In this document: piece after piece, positions 34,582 through 43,100 of the stretch | How the letters are laid out: each line of letters begins with the position of its first letter | How positions within the stretch are numbered: position 1 is the first letter of the stretch | Assembly: GCA_028690035.1 (NCBI GenBank) | Contig: JAQVCA010000002.1 | Span: 62,001 to 126,000 of the forward strand | Source of the DNA: Comamonas sp. | GTDB lineage: Bacteria > Pseudomonadota > Gammaproteobacteria > Burkholderiales > Burkholderiaceae_C | Length of the DNA stretch: 64,000 nt | Direction: 5' to 3' | Program-made: the position numbers and the translations under genes | The notes under the pieces: model-generated | Seen by the model: the letters and a program-made list of their open reading frames with translations, nothing else | What the model was told of the DNA's origin: nothing | Database searches by the model: none

Positions 34582-35913
34582 ATGAGCCGGGTCGCCATCT
34601 TGGGCGGCGGCTGGGCCGGCATGGCCGCTGCCGTGCATTTGGTGCAGGCTGGCGCCCAGGTCAGCCTGTGGGAAAGTGCGCGCCACTGGGGCGGTCGCGC
34701 GCGCGCCCTGAGCATTGCCGGGCCGCCGGGCAGCAGCCAAACCTGGCAGGTGGACAACGGCCAGCACATTCTGATCGGCGCTTACCGCGACTGCCTGGCG
34801 CTGATGGCCCACATCGGCGTGCCCACGGCCACGGCGCTGTACCGCCAGCCGCTGGACCTGCGCGATGTCCACGGCCAGGGGCTGCGCTTGCCCGACCTGC
34901 CACCGCCTTGGGATGCCGCCTTGGGCATTGCCCGCGCCCAAGGCTGGAGCTGGAGCGAGCGCCTGGCCTTGCTGCGCCGCGCCGCCCGCTGGCAGCGCCA
35001 GGGCTTTCGCTGCGGCGCGCACGACAGCGTGGCCGACCTGTGCACCGGACTGCCTGCGCGGCTGCTGCGCGAGTTTGTCGATCCGCTGTGCATCTCGGCG
35101 CTGAACCTCCCCAGTCCCCAGGCCAGCGGCCAGCTGTTTTTGCGCGTCTTGCGCGACAGCCTGTTTGCCGGGCGGGGCGGCTCGCACTTTCTGCTGCCGC
35201 GCATCGACATGGGAGAGCTCTTGCCCGACAGCGCCGCGCGCTGGCTGCAGCAGCGCGGCGCCACTTTGCACCTGGGCCAGCGCGCGCAGCAGCTGCAACC
35301 CCACCCCCAGCAGCCACAGGGCTGGATGGTAGATGGGCAGGCCTTTGACCATGTCGTCCTGGCCACCCCCAGCCACGAGGCCGCGCGCCTGGCCCGCACA
35401 GCGGGCCAGCATGCCCCAGCACACGCCAGCGCCTGCCAGCACTGGGCCGACCAAGCCGCCGCGCTGGAGCACACCGCTATCGGCACCGTCTATGCTTGGG
35501 CACCGCCCCCAGCCTCAGGTCAGCTGCTGCCCACGCCCATGGTGGCGCTGCACAGCGACGCCCAGGCCCCCGCGCAGTTTGCGTTCGACAAAGGGCAGCT
35601 GGGTGGCCCCGCCGGGCTGCTGGCGCTGGTCGTCAGTGCCTGCACGCTGCCGCGCCACGCACTGCAGGATCAGGTGCTGGCGCAGGCCAGGGCACAACTG
35701 CGCCTGCCCCAATTGCAAGCGCTGCAAACCGTGATTGAAAAACGTGCCACCTTTGCCTGCACCCCCGGCGTGCAGCGCCCACCCATGCAGATCGCCCCCC
35801 AGCTGTGGGCCTGTGGCGACTACGTGTGTGGCCCCTACCCTGCCACCCTGGAAGGGGCGGTGCGCAGTGGACGCGAGGTGGCACAGGCGCTGTGGCAGGT
35901 CTTGAAATCCTAG
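34582..35913 (+). CDS. hpnE: Hydroxysqualene dehydroxylase HpnE
   Basis: FAD-dependent amine-oxidase-fold enzyme that reduces hydroxysqualene to squalene. 443 residues beginning MSRVAILGGGWAGMAAAVHL, the Rossmann FAD motif, followed by GGRARAL. The C-terminal FAD-contact region is ACGDYVCGPYPATLEGAVRSG. The coupled hpnD-hpnE genes with hpnC upstream give complete squalene synthesis; no squalene-hopene cyclase is in the window. Confidence 0.94.
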   Translation: MSRVAILGGGWAGMAAAVHLVQAGAQVSLWESARHWGGRARALSIAGPPGSSQTWQVDNGQHILIGAYRDCLALMAHIGVPTATALYRQPLDLRDVHGQGLRLPDLPPPWDAALGIARAQGWSWSERLALLRRAARWQRQGFRCGAHDSVADLCTGLPARLLREFVDPLCISALNLPSPQASGQLFLRVLRDSLFAGRGGSHFLLPRIDMGELLPDSAARWLQQRGATLHLGQRAQQLQPHPQQPQGWMVDGQAFDHVVLATPSHEAARLARTAGQHAPAHASACQHWADQAAALEHTAIGTVYAWAPPPASGQLLPTPMVALHSDAQAPAQFAFDKGQLGGPAGLLALVVSACTLPRHALQDQVLAQARAQLRLPQLQALQTVIEKRATFACTPGVQRPPMQIAPQLWACGDYVCGPYPATLEGAVRSGREVAQALWQVLKS

Positions 35914-36045
35914 TACGGCTGCTGTGGCCACTGGGCGGCAGGTGCAGATCGGGGATGGCGACATATGCGGGCCCGCAAAAGCACCCCAGCCCCTTTTAGA
36001 ATTTCTTTCGCTTTTCACCATCACCACCCCTGGAGGCCAGCAGGC

Positions 36046-36855
36046 ATGGACAGAATCAGTGCGCACCGTGTGCGGATCGTGGGCGAGACAGGCCCCACCA
36101 TTTTGTTGGCCCATGGCTTAGGCGGGCATCCAGGCCATTGGGATGCCATCGTCGCAGCACTGGCGCCGCGGGCGCGTTGCATCACGTTCTCCATTGCTGG
36201 GGCTCCAGATGCTGACCCGGCTTTGCTCTCGCCCCTTCGGCATCAGTCGGTGCTGGGCTTTGCCGACGATGTGGCCCTGCTGTGCGCTGCCTTAGGGGTG
36301 CGCGACATCGTGTATGTGGCCCACTCCGTCTCGGCCATGGCAGGGATGCTGGCCACTGCGGCCGACCCAGGGCTGTTCTCCAAGATGGTGCTGCTCAACG
36401 GCAGCCCGTGCTACATCAACGAGCCAGAGACGGGCTACATCGGCGGCCTGAGCCGCGAGCAGATCGACGATCTGCTGGCATCCATCGTGTCGGACTTCAA
36501 CTTGTGGGCGGGCGGGTTTGGCCACCTGCTCATGGGCCAGCAGCACACACCACAATTCGCCCAAGAGTTCGTAACGTCTTTGCGCCGCTACAGTCCTGAG
36601 GTGGCAGCGACCATTTTTCGTGCGGCGTTCAGTGCGGACATTCGTCCCTTCGTTTCCCGCGTCAAGGTGCCGGTGCGCGTACTGCAAAGCCGTGCCGATC
36701 CTGCCGTACCCATGGAGACGGCGCAGTGGCTGGCCGAGCATCTGCCCGATGCCCGCTTGCAGCCGCTGGATTCCTCGGGACACTTTCCGCATGTGGTGAA
36801 CCCGGCGGAGGTCATCGCAGCCATCACCCCCTTTGTGCTGGGGGAGTCCGTATGA
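36046..36855 (+). CDS. RsbQ-type alpha/beta hydrolase
   Basis: 269 residues, the length of Bacillus RsbQ, with matching landmarks: LLAHGLGGHPGHWD, GHSVG-like AHSVSAM (Ser94), LNGSPCYINEPETGYIGG, acid Asp218 in SRADPAVP and His246 in SGHFPH. In B. subtilis RsbQ is an energy-stress sensor that acts with the PAS domain of RsbP; relatives also occur beside PAS proteins with other outputs. Its stop overlaps the ATG of the next gene (ATGA). A TAGAAT element lies 44 bp upstream and GGAGG just before the start. The substrate is unknown. Confidence 0.9.
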   Translation: MDRISAHRVRIVGETGPTILLAHGLGGHPGHWDAIVAALAPRARCITFSIAGAPDADPALLSPLRHQSVLGFADDVALLCAALGVRDIVYVAHSVSAMAGMLATAADPGLFSKMVLLNGSPCYINEPETGYIGGLSREQIDDLLASIVSDFNLWAGGFGHLLMGQQHTPQFAQEFVTSLRRYSPEVAATIFRAAFSADIRPFVSRVKVPVRVLQSRADPAVPMETAQWLAEHLPDARLQPLDSSGHFPHVVNPAEVIAAITPFVLGESV

Positions 36856-39293
36856 AAGATCGCATCATGCATGCTCTGGACTCGGTACGGCTAAAAAGCA
36901 ACGCGGCTGCGGTGGTGCTGTGCGAGCTATCTCCCAACCACGAAACGGCGTTTGTGCTGGCGATCGCTCCCCGGGGCTTGATGGCGCAGGGCATGCCTTT
37001 TCCGGCCCAAGCAGACCCGGCGCCACGCTTGGAGTCGGATCCGCTGCAGCTGTCGCAGGTATTGCCGGTGGCCTTGCGCTTGGCCTTGTCGGCGCCAGCC
37101 TCGCACGCCTGGACGCAGTCCCTGCAGGGGACGCGACTGCAGATAACGCTGGCGTGGTCACAGCCCCCCCACCCGCAGGTACTGCACACATTGGCGCCAC
37201 TCATCGACGCACAGCTGCGCTCATCGGCCATCGATTTCGCCTTGCGCCAGCAACTCAGCTTTGAGAACGCGCGCCTGCAGACCGTTTTAGGCGCACTCCA
37301 ACAGGCCGTCGTGACCATCGATAGCCTGCGCCAAGAGGCCAGCGTCAACCGGGCGGCACAGCGCCTGCTGGGGTTATCTGCCAACACCGTGTCGGCCACA
37401 GACATGGCGCAAGCCTTGCAACATTGGCAAGCGGCAGCCCTGAACCAAGAGCAGGTGATCGAAGTGGCGCGCCAGCTGGCGCGTCAACCCGGCGCGACGG
37501 TGACGGATGTGGTGTGGCGTTTTGCTCAAAATCCGACCCATGTGCGTGTCACTACCGTAGCGCTGGACAACGCTGGGGCCAGCGGTCGGGTCTGGGTGTT
37601 TGACGATATATCGGCACAGATGGCGGCGTTGCATGCTGCCGAGCAGGCCCAGGCCCGCTACCGCCTGCTGGCAGAGAACGCCGATGACATCGTGTTCCGT
37701 GAGTCCCCCGATCGGACGTTTGAATGGGTGTCCGACTCCGTCACGGCCGTCTTGGGCTGGAGCGCGCAAGAGATGGTCGGTCAGTCGCCTGCCGCCTTTG
37801 TGCATCCAGAAGACAAAACCCGCATCTTCATGCCTGTGCCCCAGCAGCTCAAGCAGGCTGCGGTCAACAAGGATAGATGGGTGTATCAGGCCCGCTACCG
37901 CTGCAAGGATGGCACCCACCGCTGGCTGGAGGTCAGCATCCGCACGGTGCGGGATGCTTCTGGCGCTGTGTCGGCATGGGTGGGCAGCTGCCGCGATGTG
38001 CAGCTGCAGGTGCAGACCCAGCAAGCCTTGGCCTTATCGCAAGGCCGCCTGCGCGCCAGCTTGGATGGCATGCTTGATCCGCAGGTGCTGCTGGCGCCGG
38101 TACGCGACCCCGGCGGAACCATCGTCGATTTCATCTACTTGGAAGTGAACCGGGCCACCACACAATACCTAGCGATGCCCGCACAGACCCTCATCGGCAG
38201 CTCGGTTTTGCACACCATGCCGGATTTGAAAGACTCGGGGCTGTTTGCGCTGTACGTGCAGGCCATGCACAGCGATGCGCCTTTGGTGGCGGACGATTTT
38301 CTCTACGACAACGAGGTGCTGGGCCTGGTACGCCGCTACGACATCCGTGGCACCCGAGTGGGCGACGAGCTCACGATCACCTGGCGCGACACCACCGAGC
38401 GCTTTGAGGCCAAGGAGCGCATCGCCCAGTCCGAGCAGCATTTTCGGCTGCTGGCCGAAAACTCGGCCGATGTGGTGGTCTTGGTGCGCGACGGGCGCAT
38501 CGACTGGGCCTCGCCCTCCATGGCGCGCACCTTGAACTGGCAACCCACGCAGTGGCTGGGCAAATCGTATCTGGACTTCATTCATCCCCAGGATCGCCGG
38601 CTGGCCATGGAAACCCTGTCCACCCTGCAGACCTCCGGTGCGCGCGTGCTGCGCTTGCGTCTGCGTGCGCTGTCGGGACAGTTCCACTGGGCCGAAGTGC
38701 ATGTGGACGTTTATATCGGCGCCGATGGCGTTCAGGAAGGGGTGGTCGCCAGCTTCAGAACTATCGACGCCGAGGTGGCCGCAGAAGCGGCGATTGCCCG
38801 CTTGGCGCGCTTTGACACCCTGACCGGGCTGGCCAACCGCCGCGAGGCCCTGGATTGCTTTACCCAGCGCCAGTCACAAAAAAGGCAGGCGGGCGGAGGT
38901 AGTGCCGTGCTTTTTTGCGACGTGGACCGCTTCAAGTCGATCAACGACAGCTATGGTCACGCTGCGGGCGACGAGGTACTGCGCGCCCTGGCCCACCGCA
39001 TACGGGCCAGCGTGCGCAGCGACGACATCTGTGCCCGCATGGGCGGGGATGAGCTGCTGGTGATTCTTGACAGCATCCACACCCTGGAGCAAGCAGGCGA
39101 TCTGGCCGAGCACATCCGCCGCGCTGCCGAACGGCCCATCCCATTGGGTGAGAGCGAGGTACACACCTCTTTGAGCATTGGCGTGGCCCTGGCCAAGCCG
39201 GGGGAAGCGTTCGAGCAGGTCACGGCCCGCGCCGATGCGGCCATGTACGAGGCCAAAAAGAAAGGGCGCAATCAGGTCGTGTTGGTAGGCTGA
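36852..39293 (+). CDS. Multi-PAS diguanylate cyclase, partner of the RsbQ-type hydrolase
   Basis: 813 residues, no membrane segment. An N-terminal region (1-135) is followed by about four PAS-like domains: near 140-260, 265-385 (RYRLLAENADDIVFRESPDR), 400-510 and 525-640 (HFRLLAENSADVVVLVRDG). The C-terminal GGDEF domain (about 650-813) has GGDEL at 731-735 and an RSDD inhibitory site five residues before it, so it should make c-di-GMP under product inhibition. It overlaps the hydrolase gene by 4 bp, the analogue of rsbQ-rsbP with a cyclase instead of a phosphatase. Confidence 0.92.
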   Translation: MKDRIMHALDSVRLKSNAAAVVLCELSPNHETAFVLAIAPRGLMAQGMPFPAQADPAPRLESDPLQLSQVLPVALRLALSAPASHAWTQSLQGTRLQITLAWSQPPHPQVLHTLAPLIDAQLRSSAIDFALRQQLSFENARLQTVLGALQQAVVTIDSLRQEASVNRAAQRLLGLSANTVSATDMAQALQHWQAAALNQEQVIEVARQLARQPGATVTDVVWRFAQNPTHVRVTTVALDNAGASGRVWVFDDISAQMAALHAAEQAQARYRLLAENADDIVFRESPDRTFEWVSDSVTAVLGWSAQEMVGQSPAAFVHPEDKTRIFMPVPQQLKQAAVNKDRWVYQARYRCKDGTHRWLEVSIRTVRDASGAVSAWVGSCRDVQLQVQTQQALALSQGRLRASLDGMLDPQVLLAPVRDPGGTIVDFIYLEVNRATTQYLAMPAQTLIGSSVLHTMPDLKDSGLFALYVQAMHSDAPLVADDFLYDNEVLGLVRRYDIRGTRVGDELTITWRDTTERFEAKERIAQSEQHFRLLAENSADVVVLVRDGRIDWASPSMARTLNWQPTQWLGKSYLDFIHPQDRRLAMETLSTLQTSGARVLRLRLRALSGQFHWAEVHVDVYIGADGVQEGVVASFRTIDAEVAAEAAIARLARFDTLTGLANRREALDCFTQRQSQKRQAGGGSAVLFCDVDRFKSINDSYGHAAGDEVLRALAHRIRASVRSDDICARMGGDELLVILDSIHTLEQAGDLAEHIRRAAERPIPLGESEVHTSLSIGVALAKPGEAFEQVTARADAAMYEAKKKGRNQVVLVG

Positions 39294-39315
39294 GGCCCGT
39301 ATGGCACCCACGTTT

Positions 39316-39528
39316 TCAGGCCCCGTCCAGATACCACTGGATGATGTACTTGGCGATAAAACCGATAAAGCCTACGGCCAGCCCCAAAAACAGCACAAAC
39401 GTACCAAACTTGCCCGCCTTGGACTCCCAGGCCAAGTGCCCGATGATGAACAACATGAACACGATCAGGGCACCCACGCCATAGGTCATGAAAAACTCGG
39501 CAAATTGCTCTTCCGTCATTCCAAACAT
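39316..39528 (-). CDS. Small membrane protein, DUF2788-like
   Basis: 70 residues from MFGMTEEQFAEFFMTYG; the longer open frame upstream is rejected. Two hydrophobic segments (GALIVFMLFIIGHLAW and FGTFVLFLGLAVGFIGFIAK) with a Lys-rich connector. GAAGGA precedes the ATG by 6 bases. The sequence resembles the DUF2788 family as I remember it; function unknown. It is convergent with the cyclase gene and divergent from the rhodanese gene; the 268-bp upstream gap has an AT-rich part (39673-39725) that may hold divergent promoters. Confidence 0.75.
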   Translation of the reverse strand: MFGMTEEQFAEFFMTYGVGALIVFMLFIIGHLAWESKAGKFGTFVLFLGLAVGFIGFIAKYIIQWYLDGA

Positions 39529-39796
39529 AGCACATCCTTCCGTAAAAACAGCGCTGCGATTGTGCAGCAGAGCGCCCACCACCTTCGCCATCGTGGGCCG
39601 CACGCAAGAGCGTGTGGATGCGGCTTTGGCACAGCTACGCCAACACAGCAAAGCTCAGCACAGCAACGGTATTTAAGACGCTATTTATATATATTTCCAT
39701 ATAAGAAAACAGAAAAAGTATGGTTGGGCAGGCTTACACCATGGCCGACAATCGCGCCCCATACACATTTCCCCCTTTATGGGTTTGATTGAGATC

Positions 39797-40744
39797 ATGC
39801 AATACCGCGCTTTTACCCTTGGCCTGCTGCTGGCCACCCCCTCCGTTTTTGCTGCTGCGCCCCTGCTGACCCCCCAAGAGCTGGCCCCGCTGCTGGAGCA
39901 GCCCCAGGTGCGCGTGATCGACATCCGCGACGCGCAGGGCTTTGCCGCCAACCACATCCCCAACGCCGTCAACGCCCCCTATGGCCAGTGGCGCGGCCCG
40001 GCCAACAATCCCGGCGATCTGCCCGCGCAAGACAAGCTCGTGGCCTTGGTACAGCAGCTGGGCCTGAGCGCAGACACGCACGCCGTGGTCGTCTCCACCG
40101 GCAAAGACGCCACCGACTTTGGCGCCAGCGCCCGGGTGTACTGGACGCTCAAATCGCTGGGCCTGAAAGAGCTGTCCATCGTCAACGGTGGCATGCAAGC
40201 CTGGGAGGCCGCCAAGCTGCCCCTGACGCAAACGGCCACCGTCATCGCGCCGACCACCTTTGCCCCCACTTTCGACAGCCGCTGGCTGGCCACACGCGAT
40301 CAGGTGGTGCAGCACGTGCAAAAGCAAGATGCGCTGCTGCTCGACTCGCGCCCCGCCGCTTTCTACAACGGCGAAACCCAGGCCCCTGCCGCCAAGGCCG
40401 CAGGCACCCTGCCCGGCGCGCAGCACTTTGACTTCAACCAATGGTTCACCCCGGGCAGCAGCGCCTTCAACCAGGCCAGCGCCGCCCAGGTGACCAGCAA
40501 AATCAACCTGCCCGGCGCCACCGAGAACAAGCCCACCGTGGCCTTTTGCAACACCGGCCACTGGGCGGCCACCGAATGGTTTGCACTGAGCGAAATCGCC
40601 GGGCAGCCCAACACCAAGCTGTACGCAGGCTCGATGGTCGATTGGACCCAAGCCCCCCAGGCCCTGCCCCTGGAAAACGCACCCAGCCGTGGCACGCAGC
40701 TGGCACGCTCGGTACAGAACTGGTTCAAAGGCCTGGTGGACTGA
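39797..40744 (+). CDS. Exported rhodanese-type sulfurtransferase
   Basis: 315 residues from MQYRAFTLGLLLATPSVFA, a Sec signal peptide likely cleaved after FAA. Two rhodanese domains: the first (about 30-145) lacks the active Cys (VVVSTGKDATDF), and the second carries it in VAFCNTGHWAATEW, a typical inactive-active pair of thiosulfate:sulfur acceptor enzymes. It precedes the YeeE/YedE transporter, and both are likely to handle thiosulfate sulfur. Confidence 0.88.
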   Translation: MQYRAFTLGLLLATPSVFAAAPLLTPQELAPLLEQPQVRVIDIRDAQGFAANHIPNAVNAPYGQWRGPANNPGDLPAQDKLVALVQQLGLSADTHAVVVSTGKDATDFGASARVYWTLKSLGLKELSIVNGGMQAWEAAKLPLTQTATVIAPTTFAPTFDSRWLATRDQVVQHVQKQDALLLDSRPAAFYNGETQAPAAKAAGTLPGAQHFDFNQWFTPGSSAFNQASAAQVTSKINLPGATENKPTVAFCNTGHWAATEWFALSEIAGQPNTKLYAGSMVDWTQAPQALPLENAPSRGTQLARSVQNWFKGLVD

Positions 40745-40782
40745 TCCACCGCCCCGCCGCAACAACACCTTTTTTCTCAAAA

Positions 40783-40875
40783 AACAAAGCTGTTACCGCT
40801 GATTTGGCAAGGGTTTCAGGTGTAAAACTACCTGAAACCCTTTCTGATCCAGCGCTGACAGCTCTTCTTTTTATT
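40783..40875. repeat. Intergenic palindromic repeat, well preserved
   Basis: Outer arms AGCTGTTACCGCTGAT and ATCCAGCGCTGACAGCT. Perfect 13-bp inner stem AAGGGTTTCAGGT (40809-40821) / ACCTGAAACCCTT (40830-40842). T-rich right side. It lies between the rhodanese and transporter genes, which face the same way, so it may attenuate the second gene. Confidence 0.85.
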
Positions 40876-40886
40876 ATTTACCACCC

Positions 40887-41981
40887 ATGAAACGACTTCC
40901 CCTGGCCCTGGCGATGGGCGCATTTGCTTTCTGGCTGCTGTGGAGCGTCTCGGCGCGCCAGGCGGCCCTGTTTGTCGTGGGCATTGGCCTGGGCGCCGTG
41001 CTGGCCAGTCAGCGCTTTGGCTTTACCACCGGCTGGCGCATGCTGGTCGAAGACAAAGACCCCGCCGGCGTCTTTGGCCAATTGCTGCTGCTGGCCCTGG
41101 CCGCCGCGCTGGCCATGCCGCTGCTGGGGCATTTTCCTGAGCTGTCGGCCGCGCTGGGGCCACCCAGCATCAGCCTGCTGATTGGTGCCTTTGTGTTTGG
41201 TTTGTGCATGCAGATTGCCGACGGCTGCGGCAGCGGCACGCTCTACAAAGCGGGCCTGGGCATTCCGATGAACGTGGCCATCTTGCCCATGTTTGCCATT
41301 GGCAGCTTTTTGGGCAGCTGGCAGCTGGGCTGGTGGCTGGATCTGGGCCGTGCGCCCCCCGTCGGGCTGGTCAGCAGCTGGGGCTGGCCCGTGGCCCTGG
41401 CCGCCACGCTGGCCGCGCTGGCGCTGGTTGCCGTGGCTGTGGCCTGGTACACACGCCGCGCCAGCACCGCGCTGGGGTTGGCACCGCGCCCACTGTTGCA
41501 GCGCAAATGGCTGATCGGTGCCGTGCTGCTGGCGCTGCTGGCCACGCTGAATCTGGTGATTGCCGGCCAGCCCTGGGGCGTGGTGTATGGCTTTGGCCTG
41601 TGGGCCGCCAAAATTGCCCAGGCGGGCGGGCTGGACTTTGCGGGCAACTGGTTCTGGAGCCAGCCGGGCAATGCCCCGCGCCTGCAAGAAACCGTGCTGC
41701 TGGACGTGACCAGCATCACCAACATCGGCATCCTGGCCGGGGCGCTGTGGGTCAGCGCACGCCAGCCCACCAGCGCCAAAAAGCTCACCGGCCAGCAATG
41801 GCTGGTGGCTCTGGTGGCCGGTCTGCTGCTGGGCTACAGCTCGCGCCTGGCCTTTGGCTGCAACGTCGGCGCCATGCTGTCGGGCATTTCTACGGGCTCC
41901 ATCCACGGCTGGATTTGGGTGCCCCTGGCGTTTGCCGGCACCATTTTTGGCCTGCGCATCCGCCGCCACTTTGGTTTTTAA
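40887..41981 (+). CDS. YeeE/YedE-family thiosulfate-type transporter (TsuA-like)
   Basis: 364 residues, about nine or more membrane spans. It has two YeeE repeats with the conserved cysteine motifs MQIADGCGSGTLYKAGLG and RLAFGCNVGAMLSGISTGS, which define thiosulfate uptake carriers such as TsuA. A preceding rhodanese and the following small membrane protein support a sulfur-uptake unit. Substrate specificity is inferred from family knowledge. Confidence 0.87.
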   Translation: MKRLPLALAMGAFAFWLLWSVSARQAALFVVGIGLGAVLASQRFGFTTGWRMLVEDKDPAGVFGQLLLLALAAALAMPLLGHFPELSAALGPPSISLLIGAFVFGLCMQIADGCGSGTLYKAGLGIPMNVAILPMFAIGSFLGSWQLGWWLDLGRAPPVGLVSSWGWPVALAATLAALALVAVAVAWYTRRASTALGLAPRPLLQRKWLIGAVLLALLATLNLVIAGQPWGVVYGFGLWAAKIAQAGGLDFAGNWFWSQPGNAPRLQETVLLDVTSITNIGILAGALWVSARQPTSAKKLTGQQWLVALVAGLLLGYSSRLAFGCNVGAMLSGISTGSIHGWIWVPLAFAGTIFGLRIRRHFGF

Positions 41982-41993
41982 GCGAGGTTCCCC

Positions 41994-42203
41994 ATGTCCA
42001 ACGCCCATTCTTCTTCGACCGCCCCCGCCACCCCCGCCAGCAGCAGCGCTTGGCTGCGCTGGGTGTTCTGGCTGCTGCTCATCGGCTTTCTGGCCTGGGA
42101 TGTCATGCACTCCGCCCCGGTGGATATGCGCTTTGAGCCCCCGCTGCTGGCCGCAGGCTCGGGCCAAAGCAGCGTCGGCGGGCACTGCTCCATGCCGGAC
42201 TGA
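41994..42203 (+). CDS. Small single-pass membrane protein
   Basis: 69 residues, starting 12 bp after the transporter stop with GAGG upstream. One hydrophobic segment (WLRWVFWLLLIGFLAWDVM) after a Ser/Thr/Ala-rich N-terminus; the C-terminus is short with one Cys near the end (GGHCSMPD). No family recognised. Context suggests an accessory of the YeeE/YedE transporter. Confidence 0.7.
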   Translation: MSNAHSSSTAPATPASSSAWLRWVFWLLLIGFLAWDVMHSAPVDMRFEPPLLAAGSGQSSVGGHCSMPD

Positions 42204-42255
42204 GGCGCGCCCACCCTCTGCCTGCTCCCGTCGGGCCCGTGGGGGCCAGGCGGGA

Positions 42256-42525
42256 TCAGCGGGTGGGCCGGGCGTGCTGGCGCCGCTGCTCGCGCAGCAT
42301 GAACAGGTACAGCCCTTCGACCTTCTCGCGCGCCCAGGGGGTCTTGCGCAGAAACTTCAGGCTCGAAGACACGCTGGGCTCGCTGATAAAGCAACGCACC
42401 GGAATGCGCTGACCCAGCTCCCTCCAGCCGTAGTAGGACACCAAAGCGGTGACGATGGCCTCCAGGGTGAGGCCATGCAGGGGATTGCGTGGCTGGGGGG
42501 GAGGTGGAGGAGGTGATGAGTTCAA
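42256..42525 (-). CDS. VF530-family (DUF2132) DNA-binding protein
   Basis: 89 residues. The core has [38 protein letters not shown] and [19 protein letters not shown], a hallmark DUF2132 sequence. The start is TTG overlapping the stop of the upstream gene, with AGGAG 8 bases before it. A run of six prolines at the N-terminus comes from a G-rich tract. It may be translated with the DUF4276 gene, though the family is usually a stand-alone housekeeping gene. Confidence 0.85.
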   Translation of the reverse strand: MNSSPPPPPPQPRNPLHGLTLEAIVTALVSYYGWRELGQRIPVRCFISEPSVSSSLKFLRKTPWAREKVEGLYLFMLREQRRQHARPTR

Positions 42526-43100
42526 GAAGTCATCTCCTGTACAAGCCTGCGTAAACCTTTCACGAACTTCCCATAGCTGTGCGACCGGTTGTACTCCGGC
42601 TCTCTCAGGTGCTGTGCCATGGCTCGAGCACCTGCACCTTTTTGAAAGCGGGGTACCAACCGCTCCAGCTCAACCGAAGGCTTTTGCCATGCATCTGGAT
42701 TAACAAATTTTTTGCGATGTGCTGGACTATTGACTTTGGGTTGTTCAAAGGCTGCAGCCACTGCTTCTAGATCGCCTAAATACCATGCCTCCAGCTCTTG
42801 GCAAGCCAGCCGCACCAAGGAATCAGGACGTCCAGATGCTACGCACATCGCTTGGATCTTATTCAGCACGGCTGCACAGTCTGCGCCATCGTTGTCTCGC
42901 AAGATCACAAAACGGTCACCTGGAATCTGCCAAGCACTGAGCTTGCGCGGAATGCTCCGGTCCAAATCGGATTTGCCCTCATGAGGGATGCACAAAAAGT
43001 GCTGCCCAACCACCCAACCTGGCATCAGCCGAGGCAGCAATCCCTCTAGCAGTAACTTCATCGAGGGCTCTTCCAGCAAAAACACCAGCCGCCCCTCCAT
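42522..43100 (-). CDS. DUF4276-type protein, predicted Toprim-like nuclease domain
   Basis: 192 residues from [18 protein letters not shown]. An N-terminal Glu pair (LLEEPS, residues 8-13) and DNDGAD (69-74) are placed like the Glu and DxD metal ligands of Toprim nucleases such as those in OLD-type systems. Other features: [13 protein letters not shown] and a basic C-terminal region with [12 protein letters not shown]. Its ATG overlaps the ATPase stop (TGATG). The DUF4276 assignment is from memory; the nuclease role is inference. Confidence 0.8.
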   Translation of the reverse strand: MEGRLVFLLEEPSMKLLLEGLLPRLMPGWVVGQHFLCIPHEGKSDLDRSIPRKLSAWQIPGDRFVILRDNDGADCAAVLNKIQAMCVASGRPDSLVRLACQELEAWYLGDLEAVAAAFEQPKVNSPAHRKKFVNPDAWQKPSVELERLVPRFQKGAGARAMAQHLREPEYNRSHSYGKFVKGLRRLVQEMTS

